Assembly: GCA_015067665.1 (NCBI GenBank)
Contig: SVLZ01000008.1
Location: 1 to 52,795 of the forward strand
Source: Oscillospiraceae bacterium
GTDB lineage: Bacteria > Bacillota > Clostridia > Oscillospirales > Oscillospiraceae
Reading direction: 5' to 3'
Length of the DNA: 52,795 nucleotides
In this document: positions 24,999 to 33,591 of the stretch, one piece after another
Numbering within the stretch: position 1 is the first letter of the stretch
Layout: every line of letters begins with the position of its first letter
The notes under the pieces: generated by a model
Databases searched by the model: none
The model's input: the letters and a program-made list of their open reading frames with translations, nothing else
Told to the model about the DNA's origin: nothing
Program-made: the position numbers and the translations under genes

Positions 24999-27704
24999 AT
25001 GAAAAAGAATATGCTCGCGATTTTCTTTACTGTAGCACTGGTTGCTGCGCTGATGTTCGCGGTAGCACCTGCTGCCCACGCATCCGGTGTTGACCACAAG
25101 TTCACAGCTGACGGCGAAAGCTGGGACGTCGCCAAGGATTGCGTGATCGATCTGGCGGGTTTCGATGTTACCGTTAATGTATCGGGAAATCCTACCATCG
25201 TTGTCATTGACAGCAAAAATCTTGATGTTTTATCTGGAGAAGAAGCCGGCAAGCTGACTGTAAACGGTGATTGCACCATCAATGATGTAAATCTGTACGA
25301 CAGCTTCCGTTACCTGAAGGTGGAAAATGAAGGGAATACATACTCCTTCCACCCCTTTAATATGTCTATTACACGCACCGGCGTGGATGTAGGCAGCACG
25401 GCAATTTGCCTGGAATCTGCCTTTATTGCAAACAATGTGGTGCGCGACAGCATCACGGAGTTTGGTGTTAAGAGTATTACAAAGGACGAGTACTACCCTG
25501 TGACCGCCCGTTACCAGTTTGGTCAAAAGAATGGGGTCCATGCGTGGTACAGCCTGATCGGCTCTCTGGCAGAAGAGCAGCTAAATGAGCAGAGAACTTT
25601 CTGTGCATATATCAAGATCGGCGATAAGGTTATTGATGGATTGCAGAGAGTAGAGATTGTTCCCAAGAATGTTTTGGGCAAAATCAACGAGGAATACGCT
25701 GCCGGCAATTATACCGGTGTCACTAAGGAGCTGGCAGACCGGCTGTACGCAGACAATGAGGATCTGCAGACTTATCTGCCCGCTTTGAAGTACGTACCTG
25801 TTAAGCCTGCCCAAAATGAAGTTATCAAGGTATATGATCTGTATACACTTGAAAACAAGGAAAGCCTTGTAATTGATTTCGCAGAGAATATCATAAATGA
25901 CGGCAATCTTGCGCTTAGCTACAGCGTAGAGCACGCGGGCGAAGCACTTGCACTCGACGGCACCTGCTATACCTTTGATTTTGGCACATATTCCGATACT
26001 GTTACTTATGAGACCTTTACGGTAACTGTATCTTATACGCAAGACGGTGAAGCAAAGTCGTTTACATACACCTTGAAGCTGGCCTTGCTTGACTCCACTG
26101 CTTGCAGACTTGCAAACGGCGGCTTTGAAGACGGTATGAACGGCTGGACAGTAGTTGGCAATATCGGTAACATAAGCACCGATAAAAACTACTGGGTAAA
26201 CGATCCTGAAAAGGCCGAGGGCTTTGAATTCGGTATGGATGGAGACAAGATGTTCTCCGCATATGTACCCGGCGCCGAAGAGCGCGCGGTCGGCACGCTG
26301 ACAAGCTCTACCTTCAAGGTGGGCGGCTCCGGCTTTGTTACCTTCAAAATCGGTGCAATGAGAGACGGCAACTATGTTTATGTAGATGTTGTCGATGCCC
26401 ATACGAAAGAGATCCTCACCCGTTACTATAACGGCTTGTGGGCAGAAAGAACCAACGATGTGAAGAGCGGCTGCACGCTGATCGCATACAAGGCAGATCT
26501 GTCTGAGTTTGTAGGCAGGGAAGTGTTCTTCCGCATCAGTGACAACGCAGACAGCGGCTACGGCCTGTTCTTCGCAGATAGCTTCGTAACCTATTACGGC
26601 ACTGAACCGGAAGGCTTCAACTATGCAACGAAGGTAGACTATACCGTTTCCGGTACCATTTACGATCTGTTTAACGGCGGCTTTGAAATGGGCGATGTCC
26701 AAGGCTGGTGGAATAGTGGCGAAATCGGTGTTGTTACAAATGCAACCGGCTATTGGGGAGATAACATTCCTTACAATAAGGACGGTGACTACCTCTTTAC
26801 CGGTGTAGAGAGCAATGGCGCGGATACAATGCGAGAGGGTAATCGCGGCACCCTGACCAGCTCCGTATTTGAAATTGGTGGCACCGGCTGGATCTCCTTT
26901 AAGCTGGGCGGCGGCGGAAATGAGCTTTGCTATGTCCAGGTTATTGATGCGGTTACGAACGAGGTTCTTGCAAGATACCGTCAGCAGGCACAGCAGGATG
27001 CCGTTCTGATCCAGTATGTTGCAGATCTCAGCGCGCATATCGGCAAGACAGCAAGAATCCAGGTCGTTGACTACGCCAGCAGCGGCTGGGGCTGTGTGTC
27101 CTTCGACAGTGTGAAGACCTATTATGCTTCTACCATGGATTTGCCCGGTGGTTTAACGGCAAATAATACCTTCCAGGGCGTTTACAATGTTGCAAATGGC
27201 AGCTTTGAATCCGGCATGGACGGTTGGACTATGAACATTACCGAGGCAGGTGCGTATAACACATTAGGTTGGGTAGAAAGCGCCGAGCATGATGCAGGCT
27301 GGTATACCAAGAACGACGGCAGAAAAGACGGTAATAACCTCTTTACCTTCTGCAGACCTGACGGTACCAACTGCGAAAACACTAAGGGTACCTTGAATAG
27401 CGCTGTGTTTACCTTGAAGCGCAATTCTTATGTGTCCTTCAGATTTGGTGGCGCAGGTACTCGCGAGGTATATATCCAGCTTTGCAGAGTAGACGGTACT
27501 GTGATTGCAACCTTCTATAATGAGGGCCCCGGCAAGGTCAATACCGAAATGTTTGCTTACTACTATCAGTACGCTGGCGAAACAGCAGACTGCTTCTTTA
27601 GAGTGGTGGATAACTCCACAAGCAATTATGGTTGCTTCGTTGTGGATGATTTCAGAGCAAATCTGGGAAGTGCACCGGAAGGCTTTATTGCAGCAATTCA
27701 ATAA
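24999..27704 (+). CDS. Secreted repeat protein with three carbohydrate-binding-like domains
   Basis: I start it at ATG 24999 (MKKNMLAIFFTVALV, 901 residues), since GGAGG lies 8 bases upstream; the in-frame ATG at 24954 would put 15 charged residues before the signal. The signal peptide ends in AAHA-SG with no lipobox Cys, so the protein is released or held non-covalently. Residues about 25-360 form a unique region with an Ig-like end. Three NGGFE..GW units follow, near residues 370, 555 and 730, alike to those of the preceding lipoprotein (LANGGFEDGMNGWT, LFNGGFEMGDVQGWW, VANGSFESGMDGWT). No enzymatic motif is visible. GC-rich hairpins flank the gene on both sides. Confidence 0.82.
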   Translation: MKKNMLAIFFTVALVAALMFAVAPAAHASGVDHKFTADGESWDVAKDCVIDLAGFDVTVNVSGNPTIVVIDSKNLDVLSGEEAGKLTVNGDCTINDVNLYDSFRYLKVENEGNTYSFHPFNMSITRTGVDVGSTAICLESAFIANNVVRDSITEFGVKSITKDEYYPVTARYQFGQKNGVHAWYSLIGSLAEEQLNEQRTFCAYIKIGDKVIDGLQRVEIVPKNVLGKINEEYAAGNYTGVTKELADRLYADNEDLQTYLPALKYVPVKPAQNEVIKVYDLYTLENKESLVIDFAENIINDGNLALSYSVEHAGEALALDGTCYTFDFGTYSDTVTYETFTVTVSYTQDGEAKSFTYTLKLALLDSTACRLANGGFEDGMNGWTVVGNIGNISTDKNYWVNDPEKAEGFEFGMDGDKMFSAYVPGAEERAVGTLTSSTFKVGGSGFVTFKIGAMRDGNYVYVDVVDAHTKEILTRYYNGLWAERTNDVKSGCTLIAYKADLSEFVGREVFFRISDNADSGYGLFFADSFVTYYGTEPEGFNYATKVDYTVSGTIYDLFNGGFEMGDVQGWWNSGEIGVVTNATGYWGDNIPYNKDGDYLFTGVESNGADTMREGNRGTLTSSVFEIGGTGWISFKLGGGGNELCYVQVIDAVTNEVLARYRQQAQQDAVLIQYVADLSAHIGKTARIQVVDYASSGWGCVSFDSVKTYYASTMDLPGGLTANNTFQGVYNVANGSFESGMDGWTMNITEAGAYNTLGWVESAEHDAGWYTKNDGRKDGNNLFTFCRPDGTNCENTKGTLNSAVFTLKRNSYVSFRFGGAGTREVYIQLCRVDGTVIATFYNEGPGKVNTEMFAYYYQYAGETADCFFRVVDNSTSNYGCFVVDDFRANLGSAPEGFIAAIQ

Positions 27705-27728
27705 TTCATACACTTAACCAAAACTGCA

Positions 27729-27752
27729 CCCCCCACCGCGGGCGGTGGGGGG
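27729..27752. other. GC-rich hairpin between cistrons
   Basis: CCCCCCACCG (27729-27738), a CGGG loop, then CGGTGGGGGG (27743-27752). It is a stable 10-bp stem without T tail, between the secreted repeat protein and the cytoplasmic GH32. The next start codon is only 20 bases away and has a poor ribosome binding site (GAAAG), so the hairpin may also influence its translation. Confidence 0.8.
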
Positions 27753-27772
27753 CCAAAAACGAAAGATTTTAT

Positions 27773-29134
27773 ATGACTATAACGAAAATAAAAGAACCTG
27801 CTTTTCATATAACCGGTAAAACAGGTTGGATCAACGACCCCAACGGACTCATTTTTTATAATGGGCAATACCATGCGTTTTTTCAACATTATCCATATGA
27901 TACCAAGTGGGGTCCGATGCATTGGGGACATGTGGTAAGCAATGACCTCACCAACTGGGAATACCTGCCTATCGCGCTGACACCCGGTGACGATTGCGAC
28001 AAAAACGGTTGCTTTTCAGGCACTGCCATCGTCCACGACGGGAAGCTGTGGCTGATGTACACCGGTTTTATCGAAAATCAAGGCGGCGATACCATACGGC
28101 AGGTGCAGTGCTTGGCGGAAAGCGATGATGGCATCAACTTTCAAAAGCACGGTATCGTGATCGGAGAAGAGCAATTGCCGGAGGGGTATTCGCCCTCTGA
28201 TTTCCGTGATCCAAAGGTTTGGCTTCACGGAGACTATTTCTGGTGCATCATCGCGGCCAGAAAGATAGAAGGCAAAGGCAGAATCCTGTTGTATAAATCG
28301 AAAGATTTACTTCATTGGGAGTATGTGAATGATCTGCTGGGAACGGACAGTGCCGGCACAATGATCGAGTGCCCTGACTATAATGAGGAGTTGGGATACC
28401 TGCTTTTCTGCGAACAGTTTCAGCCCAGCGAAAATGGAGAACATCTTAACGTACATACCTGCCGTTGGTGCACGGGAAAAATCGATTATTCTACCGGCCG
28501 GTTCAAAGAAGACGCACGGGGAATCGTGGATTACGGCTTTGATATGTATGCCCCGCAAACCTTTGCCGGCAAGCCGATCCTTATTGGCTGGCTGAATATG
28601 TGGGACAGAAATGTGCCCTCTGAAAAATACGGTTTTGCAGGTATGCTGACTGTGCCGAGAAACGTATGCATAAAGGACGGTAGGCTGCACCAGGCACCGG
28701 TTGTAAATTGCAGAGGTACCTATCAAGCAAAAGTCTGCGGTAAGCTTGCGGACAAAGTCGAAAAAGGTGTGATCACCGTAAAGGCGACGAATCTTCAGCA
28801 TTTTGCGATCAAAATGCGTTCTAACGGCACCCATTACACCCAATTGGCATTGATAGACGGACAGTGGGTGTTTGACCGCTCGAAATCGGGTGAGGCGATC
28901 AGTGGCGTAGAAAAGGATTCCGATTCGTTAAACGGTATCCGCCGTATGCCGTGTTCTATGGAGAAAGAGATAACGCTAACGATTGTTATGGACGCGTTCT
29001 CTGTGGAAATTTTTGAAAATGGCAGAGTGCTTTCGTCTACAATATACCCGCCCCATGATGCAGACGGCTTAGAGCTTACAGTACAAGCGGAAAGCTGTCA
29101 GTATGAACGGGCAGATATTGTCCTAAAAGCATAA
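27773..29134 (+). CDS. Cytoplasmic GH32 beta-fructosidase (sucrose-6-phosphate hydrolase/fructan hydrolase type)
   Basis: A 453-residue intracellular GH32 enzyme with no signal peptide. All catalytic residues are canonical: nucleophile Asp22 in GWINDPNG, Asp146 in DFRDPKVW and acid/base Glu199 in MIECPD. The C-terminal beta-sandwich ends with DAFSVEIFENGRVLSSTIYPP. The length fits ScrB/SacA-type enzymes. As the locus has an ABC importer and no sucrose PTS, the substrate is more likely unphosphorylated fructo-oligosaccharide or sucrose than sucrose-6-phosphate. It is the last enzyme gene of the fructan locus. The ribosome binding site is weak and a hairpin lies just upstream. Confidence 0.93.
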   Translation: MTITKIKEPAFHITGKTGWINDPNGLIFYNGQYHAFFQHYPYDTKWGPMHWGHVVSNDLTNWEYLPIALTPGDDCDKNGCFSGTAIVHDGKLWLMYTGFIENQGGDTIRQVQCLAESDDGINFQKHGIVIGEEQLPEGYSPSDFRDPKVWLHGDYFWCIIAARKIEGKGRILLYKSKDLLHWEYVNDLLGTDSAGTMIECPDYNEELGYLLFCEQFQPSENGEHLNVHTCRWCTGKIDYSTGRFKEDARGIVDYGFDMYAPQTFAGKPILIGWLNMWDRNVPSEKYGFAGMLTVPRNVCIKDGRLHQAPVVNCRGTYQAKVCGKLADKVEKGVITVKATNLQHFAIKMRSNGTHYTQLALIDGQWVFDRSKSGEAISGVEKDSDSLNGIRRMPCSMEKEITLTIVMDAFSVEIFENGRVLSSTIYPPHDADGLELTVQAESCQYERADIVLKA

Positions 29135-29216
29135 GATAAGAAAGCGTTTTTCTTTTGCTGACACCTTGTAACCAAGGTTTCAAGAATCATTTAAGCTGCT
29201 AAGGAGGATATTAACT

Positions 29217-29372
29217 ATGAAAGAGTTATATATGGCACCCGAGGCTGAGATCACTTGCTTTGCTGCGGAAGAGGCATTGGCGAACAACGAGGCACAGGTT
29301 TCTTTCGTTGGGTTTGATGTCACACAGAAGCAAGATGGCGAGTGGAACGACTGGGATAAGTGGTTTAACTAA
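29217..29372 (+). CDS. Small acidic protein of 51 residues, unknown function
   Basis: A short ORF with an excellent ribosome binding site (AAGGAGG, 8 bases before ATG 29217) and a strong terminator 14 bases after its stop. It begins MKELYMAPEAEITCFAAEEA and ends in a Trp-rich, acidic tail (GEWNDWDKWFN). It contains one Cys and no signal peptide or membrane helix. I do not recognise a named family, though short proteins opening with MKxxYxxPxxE are, from memory, common unannotated ORFs in gut Clostridia. It could be a peptide precursor or a regulatory small protein. It lies 82 bases after the cytoplasmic GH32, so it is likely the last gene of that transcript. Confidence 0.65.
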   Translation: MKELYMAPEAEITCFAAEEALANNEAQVSFVGFDVTQKQDGEWNDWDKWFN

Positions 29373-29386
29373 CTGACCAAATATGA

Positions 29387-29422
29387 GCAGCGGCATTCTT
29401 ATGGAATGCCGCTGCTTTTTTT
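29387..29422 (+). terminator. Strong rho-independent terminator ending the fructan locus
   Basis: A perfect 12-bp stem GCAGCGGCATTC / GAATGCCGCTGC (29387-29398 and 29404-29415), a 5-nt loop and a run of seven T. Confidence 0.95.
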
Positions 29423-29507
29423 GTAGTCCAAAGCGTCGGTTACAGACAAAGCGGTTGGTTATGGTGTAGCAAATCCGGGACGTTTTTCCACATTTAGAAA
29501 AAAATAA

Positions 29508-29536
29508 TAGACAGTGAGGATAAAATAGATTACAAT
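29508..29536 (+). promoter_or_regulatory. Sigma-A promoter for the rpiR/mannosidase pair
   Basis: TAGACA (29508-29513), a 17-base spacer, then TACAAT (29531-29536), each one mismatch from consensus. It lies between the fructan terminator and AAAGGAG before ATG 29633. Confidence 0.7.
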
Positions 29537-29632
29537 TGCTATGTGTAAGTATGTAAAGATCTGCAGCCGGCCCGGCGGGATGATAAAAACGGCATTCTTT
29601 TCGATTGCCGGCTGCTAACAAAGGAGACCTCT

Positions 29633-30454
29633 ATGATAGGAAAGGCATTAGATAGAATTCACGCGGCTCGGGAGATTGCCACCAAAACAGAGAAAAAGCT
29701 GATTGACGGCATACTGGACATCCCCGTTGATGAGATTATTTTTCTCTCCATAAGCGACTTGGCAGCCCGACTGGATGTGGCAGAAGCAACCATCGTCAGA
29801 TTTTGCAAGAAACTGGGCTATAACGGTTTTCAGGATTTTAAGCTCCATTTGAGCCAGGAGTCGGGAATGATGGAGCGCCATTCTGATAATTGTACAGCAA
29901 AGAGAATCGCGATTCAGATGGTCGATGCGATCAATGAGACATCCCGCAGTATAGATTATGACGAGTGTTTGATAATTGCGGAGCGAATGATAAAATCCGG
30001 CAGGGTTTGTGCCTTTGGTGTCGGAAACTCGGCAATTACGGCTATGGAGATCAGTAATGTCCTGGCACGTATTGGTATCATTGTGACACACACCCCGGAT
30101 CCCCATTTGCAGGCGATGATAACAAGTAATCTCGGCAAGGACGATACGGTGATTCTTATCAGCGTTTCCGGCAGTACAAAAGACATTATTGATGTGGCGC
30201 AAATTGCGAAGAAAAATGATGTCCGGATCGTGGTCGTCACTTGTTATGACCATTCACCCTTAGCAAAATACGCGGATCATATTCTCTTTTCCACAAGAAG
30301 AGAGGCGGCATACGAGGGAGGCTCCGTATCCACAATCGTTTCTATTTCCTACATCATCAATGTGCTTTATAACGCAATTCACGAACAGCTTGGCAAGGAC
30401 GCCAATCAATATACTATGCGGGCGGCCAAGTCCGTTGCAAATAAATCTATATAG
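29633..30454 (+). CDS. RpiR/MurR-family regulator (HTH plus SIS domain)
   Basis: A 273-residue transcription factor. The N-terminal HTH_6 domain (about 1-80) contains FLSISDLAARLDVAEATIVRFCKKLGYNGFQDFKLHLSQ, the RpiR signature. The SIS domain (about 110-250) that binds a phosphosugar shows VCAFGVGNSAITAMEISNVLARIG, DTVILISVSGSTKDIIDVAQIAKK and ADHILFSTRRE. RpiR proteins often sense amino-sugar or hexose phosphates, for instance ManNAc-6-P in NanR-type members. It is encoded directly before the alpha-mannosidase and only 3 kb before nanE, so it may control both; this is inferred. A start is supported by AAAGGAG. Confidence 0.93.
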   Translation: MIGKALDRIHAAREIATKTEKKLIDGILDIPVDEIIFLSISDLAARLDVAEATIVRFCKKLGYNGFQDFKLHLSQESGMMERHSDNCTAKRIAIQMVDAINETSRSIDYDECLIIAERMIKSGRVCAFGVGNSAITAMEISNVLARIGIIVTHTPDPHLQAMITSNLGKDDTVILISVSGSTKDIIDVAQIAKKNDVRIVVVTCYDHSPLAKYADHILFSTRREAAYEGGSVSTIVSISYIINVLYNAIHEQLGKDANQYTMRAAKSVANKSI

Positions 30455-30465
30455 TGAGGGTATGT

Positions 30466-33378
30466 ATGTTACAGGACAGACAAATTGACAGAATGGTGCA
30501 AAAGGTTGCAAGACTGGAACAGATTTATTCTGCGTTTCTTATTAAAAAAACCATCAAACCCAAGGTGATGATGGAAAAAAACGGCAAAGTGTCTGAAATC
30601 AAGAAGGGACAGAGATGGGGCGAAGCATTTAAGTGTGCCACATTTGCGTTCGTTTGCGATGGCCTTGACGAAGATGAGAAGTATTACGTATATGCCGAAA
30701 GCGGTGCACCGGAACATCTTGTGCTTGTGAACGGAAAAAAGGTGGGTATGCTTGATTATATTACCGATGCATATGAGCCACCTGCACGTACCCACAGATA
30801 CCTGCTTTTGGAGGGACTGAAAAACGGAGACACTGTAACCCTTGAGGCCTATTATTCCCATACGATTCCGGGCATTATGCCTTACGATGATCCCTTTACT
30901 TTCTCCTACTTCAGCCTGCACGAGGACAGATCCTACGATGAGATCGGACTTGTTGTGCTGAATCAGCCGCTAAAGGCTTTTTGCGACAAGCTTGGCTTGC
31001 TCACAAAGCTTTATAATTCCACCAAAAGTGCTACCGAAAAGGCAGAGATCGAAAAGGTGTACCTTGAACTGTTCAAGATCCTGCCTTTTGAAAAAGAAGA
31101 ACCTAATGAGGAGGCTATTCTCCATGCAACAGAGGTGATCGCTGATTTCTTCGCCGCTGAGAAAAAGCTTCCCTATGTGGGCGTTGTCGGACACAGCCAC
31201 TTGGATACGGCCTGGCTTTGGACGGTGGAAGAAACAAGACGCAAGCTGATGCGTACAGTGTCCAATGCGGTGACACTTCTGAAGCGCCATGAAGAATATA
31301 AGTTCTTTATGTCCACTGTCCTTTATCTTAAATGGATAGAGGAGGACGATCCTGCGCTGTTTGCTGAAGTCAAAAAACTGGTCGCAGAGGGAAGAATGGA
31401 GCTCAATGGCTCCACTTGGGTGGAGTGCGACGGTAATCTTACCGGCTCGGAAGCCTTCTGCCGCCATTTCCTGCGGGGTAAGCGATACCTGCGGGAGAAG
31501 TTCGGTTATGAATCCGATACCTTCTGGCTGCCGGATACCTTTGGCTATTCCGCAGCCCTTCCGCAGATTATGAAACAGAGCAATGTAAACTACTTCCTGA
31601 CAACGAAGCTTAGCTGGAATGACACCAACAATTTCCCCTATGAAACCTTTATGTGGCGGGGAATTGATGGCAGTCAGGTGCCGGTCCACTTCAACTCGAT
31701 CCATACATGGATCGATGAGGAGTCGGTAGCAAACCGCCTGAATAACCTGCACGATCCCCGCGAAAGCGACTGCGTGCTGATGGCATACGGCTTTGGTGAC
31801 GGTGGCGGCGGTCCTTCTGAGGAAATGGTTTCCCGCGCCATCTTTACGCAGCAGCACGCCAGGGATGTCAAAGTGGAGCATACCACCGTTTCCGACTTTA
31901 TGAAGAAGATCAGCGCCAAAGAGCTGCCTACCTATTTTGGCGAGCTGTATTTGGAGCTGCACCGGGGAACCTACACCTCCATCCACCAGTTGAAGATGTA
32001 TAACCGTCGCCTTGAGGAGGCTCTTCATAATGCGGAGCTGATCTCCGTCCTCCGTTCGGATGCTGCGGCGAAAGAGACCACGGACAGACTTTACGATGTG
32101 CTGATGCTTAATCAGTTCCACGATATCCTGCCCGGCACCTGCATTGCAGAGGCTACCGATATTGCCATTGGTGAGCAGAAGGCGGCATTAAAGGAGGCTG
32201 GCGCATACAGCGCAGGCAAGGGGAGAAAGAAGTACTTCAATACCCTTCCTTACGAGAGAACGGAGATTCTGCCGGCACCCAACGGCCAGACCTACGAGGC
32301 GCTGGACGGAAAGCGCACAGTCGCGCCTTACAAGTTTGATGCCTTTGGTTTTGGTAAAGTGCGCAAGCGTGTAGAGATACCGTTTGCAGTTGCAGGTGAT
32401 GTGATTAAAACCCCTTACCTTACCGTTGTATGGAAGGAAGGCAGCATTGCTTCTCTTGTTTACGAAGGCAGAGAGCTTGTAAAGGATGGCTTCAATCTTA
32501 TTAAATGCTACGAGGATATGCCCTATATCTATGATAACTGGGACATTGATGCAGATTATCCCTTCAAGGAAAAGAAGGTTACCTTCCTCGGTCGGGAAGT
32601 CGTATCTATCGGTGAATATCTTTTGGTTGTGAGAGTGAAACACGCAGTTGCCGATCACTCTGTGCTGGAGACAGATATAAAGTTCCGTTACGATTCTCCT
32701 GTGGTGGAGTTTGAGAACAGACTTACCTTTGGCGATAAGCATACACTCTTGCGGGCGGAATTTGACAGCACGCTCTTTGCGCCGACTTATAAATGCGAGA
32801 CCCAGTTTGGCTATGTGGAACGCAACTGCTTCCCCAGAGATAAGAGCGATATTGCTAAGTTTGAGGTTTGCTCTCACAAATGGACTGACCTTTCTGAGTA
32901 TGGTATGGGCATTTCTCTGCTGAGTGATTGCAAGTACGGTGTTTCCTGTGCAGGCGGTAAGCTGGGCATTACGCTGCATAAAAGCGGCACCCATCCGGAT
33001 GCAAGAGGGGATAACGGTGTTAGCATATTTAGATATGCGATCTATCCCCACCTCCGCGCTTTGGGTATGGACACCATAAGACAGGCCTATGGCTTTAACT
33101 ATGCACCGGTTGCTACGGCACACAGAGATATTACCTTGCCATTCGCGCTTCGTGGCGGTGAAACGGTGGTAATGGAGACGGTAAAGTACGGCGAGGATGA
33201 CGGCATTGTCCTCCGCCTTTATGAAGCTATGGGTGCCACCTCCTGCGCGACCCTCACGGCGGACAATCGCGAAATCATTGCCTGCAATATTCTTGAAGAT
33301 GAGGGAGAGACCCTGGGCAGAGGCAAAGCGGAGATTGCCTTTGCGCCCTTTGAAATCAAGACGATCAAACTGAAATAA
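30466..33378 (+). CDS. GH38 alpha-mannosidase
   Basis: A 970-residue cytoplasmic enzyme. I prefer ATG 30466, with GAGGG 5 bases upstream, over the in-frame GTG 30454 that overlaps the regulator's stop. The GH38 catalytic domain starts with the zinc site HSHLDTAWLW (His243 and Asp247 expected as ligands), continues with GRMELNGSTWVECDGN and has the nucleophile Asp357 in FWLPDTFGYS. The middle helical domain contains HRGTYTSIHQLKMYNRRLEEAL and LNQFHDILPGT, and C-terminal beta-sandwich domains end near FAPFEIKTIKLK. It hydrolyses alpha-linked mannose, for example from imported N-glycan fragments or mannosylglycerate-like compounds. No signal peptide is present. Length and domain order are normal. 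Confidence 0.95.
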   Translation: MLQDRQIDRMVQKVARLEQIYSAFLIKKTIKPKVMMEKNGKVSEIKKGQRWGEAFKCATFAFVCDGLDEDEKYYVYAESGAPEHLVLVNGKKVGMLDYITDAYEPPARTHRYLLLEGLKNGDTVTLEAYYSHTIPGIMPYDDPFTFSYFSLHEDRSYDEIGLVVLNQPLKAFCDKLGLLTKLYNSTKSATEKAEIEKVYLELFKILPFEKEEPNEEAILHATEVIADFFAAEKKLPYVGVVGHSHLDTAWLWTVEETRRKLMRTVSNAVTLLKRHEEYKFFMSTVLYLKWIEEDDPALFAEVKKLVAEGRMELNGSTWVECDGNLTGSEAFCRHFLRGKRYLREKFGYESDTFWLPDTFGYSAALPQIMKQSNVNYFLTTKLSWNDTNNFPYETFMWRGIDGSQVPVHFNSIHTWIDEESVANRLNNLHDPRESDCVLMAYGFGDGGGGPSEEMVSRAIFTQQHARDVKVEHTTVSDFMKKISAKELPTYFGELYLELHRGTYTSIHQLKMYNRRLEEALHNAELISVLRSDAAAKETTDRLYDVLMLNQFHDILPGTCIAEATDIAIGEQKAALKEAGAYSAGKGRKKYFNTLPYERTEILPAPNGQTYEALDGKRTVAPYKFDAFGFGKVRKRVEIPFAVAGDVIKTPYLTVVWKEGSIASLVYEGRELVKDGFNLIKCYEDMPYIYDNWDIDADYPFKEKKVTFLGREVVSIGEYLLVVRVKHAVADHSVLETDIKFRYDSPVVEFENRLTFGDKHTLLRAEFDSTLFAPTYKCETQFGYVERNCFPRDKSDIAKFEVCSHKWTDLSEYGMGISLLSDCKYGVSCAGGKLGITLHKSGTHPDARGDNGVSIFRYAIYPHLRALGMDTIRQAYGFNYAPVATAHRDITLPFALRGGETVVMETVKYGEDDGIVLRLYEAMGATSCATLTADNREIIACNILEDEGETLGRGKAEIAFAPFEIKTIKLK

Positions 33379-33380
33379 AA

Positions 33381-33417
33381 GAATTAAGGATTCGTTTCAG
33401 CAACGAATCCTTAATTC
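33381..33417. terminator. Long AT-rich hairpin after the mannosidase gene
   Basis: A perfect 16-bp stem (GAATTAAGGATTCGTT / AACGAATCCTTAATTC) with loop TCAGC directly after the stop codon. No T run follows on the plus strand, whereas the minus strand has a TTTTATTT tail, so plus-strand termination is plausible but not certain. Confidence 0.6.
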
Positions 33418-33483
33418 TGCCAAAAAATGAAAAAAATTTTCAAAAAACATTTCAAAACTTGGAGGAAAAAATCAATAAATATA

Positions 33484-33512
33484 TTGACATTAGTGCTAAT
33501 AGACGATATGAT
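33484..33512 (+). promoter_or_regulatory. Strong sigma-A promoter of the nanE operon
   Basis: Consensus TTGACA (33484-33489), 17 bases, TATGAT (33507-33512). Transcription would begin near 33519. It drives nanE and probably the long run of co-directional genes after it. Confidence 0.88.
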
Positions 33513-33543
33513 ATAAACAGAACTAAGAGAAAATGAGTTATAT

Positions 33544-33556
33544 GTGCAAATTGCAC
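33544..33556. promoter_or_regulatory. Palindromic operator GTGCAAATTGCAC upstream of nanE
   Basis: A perfect 13-bp palindrome about 25 bases after the expected transcription start, followed by a further half-like site AAAGTGCAAC at 33557-33566. Position and symmetry suit a repressor site; the RpiR protein encoded at 29633 is the nearest candidate. Confidence 0.55.
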
Positions 33557-33591
33557 AAAGTGCAACTACATACGCACGGAAAGGAAAAAAT

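Noticed and set aside
33544..33591. N-terminal extension of nanE from GTG 33544
   Set aside because: It would start inside a palindrome, lacks a binding site, and the normal NanE start MSALERG with AAAGG lies at 33592.
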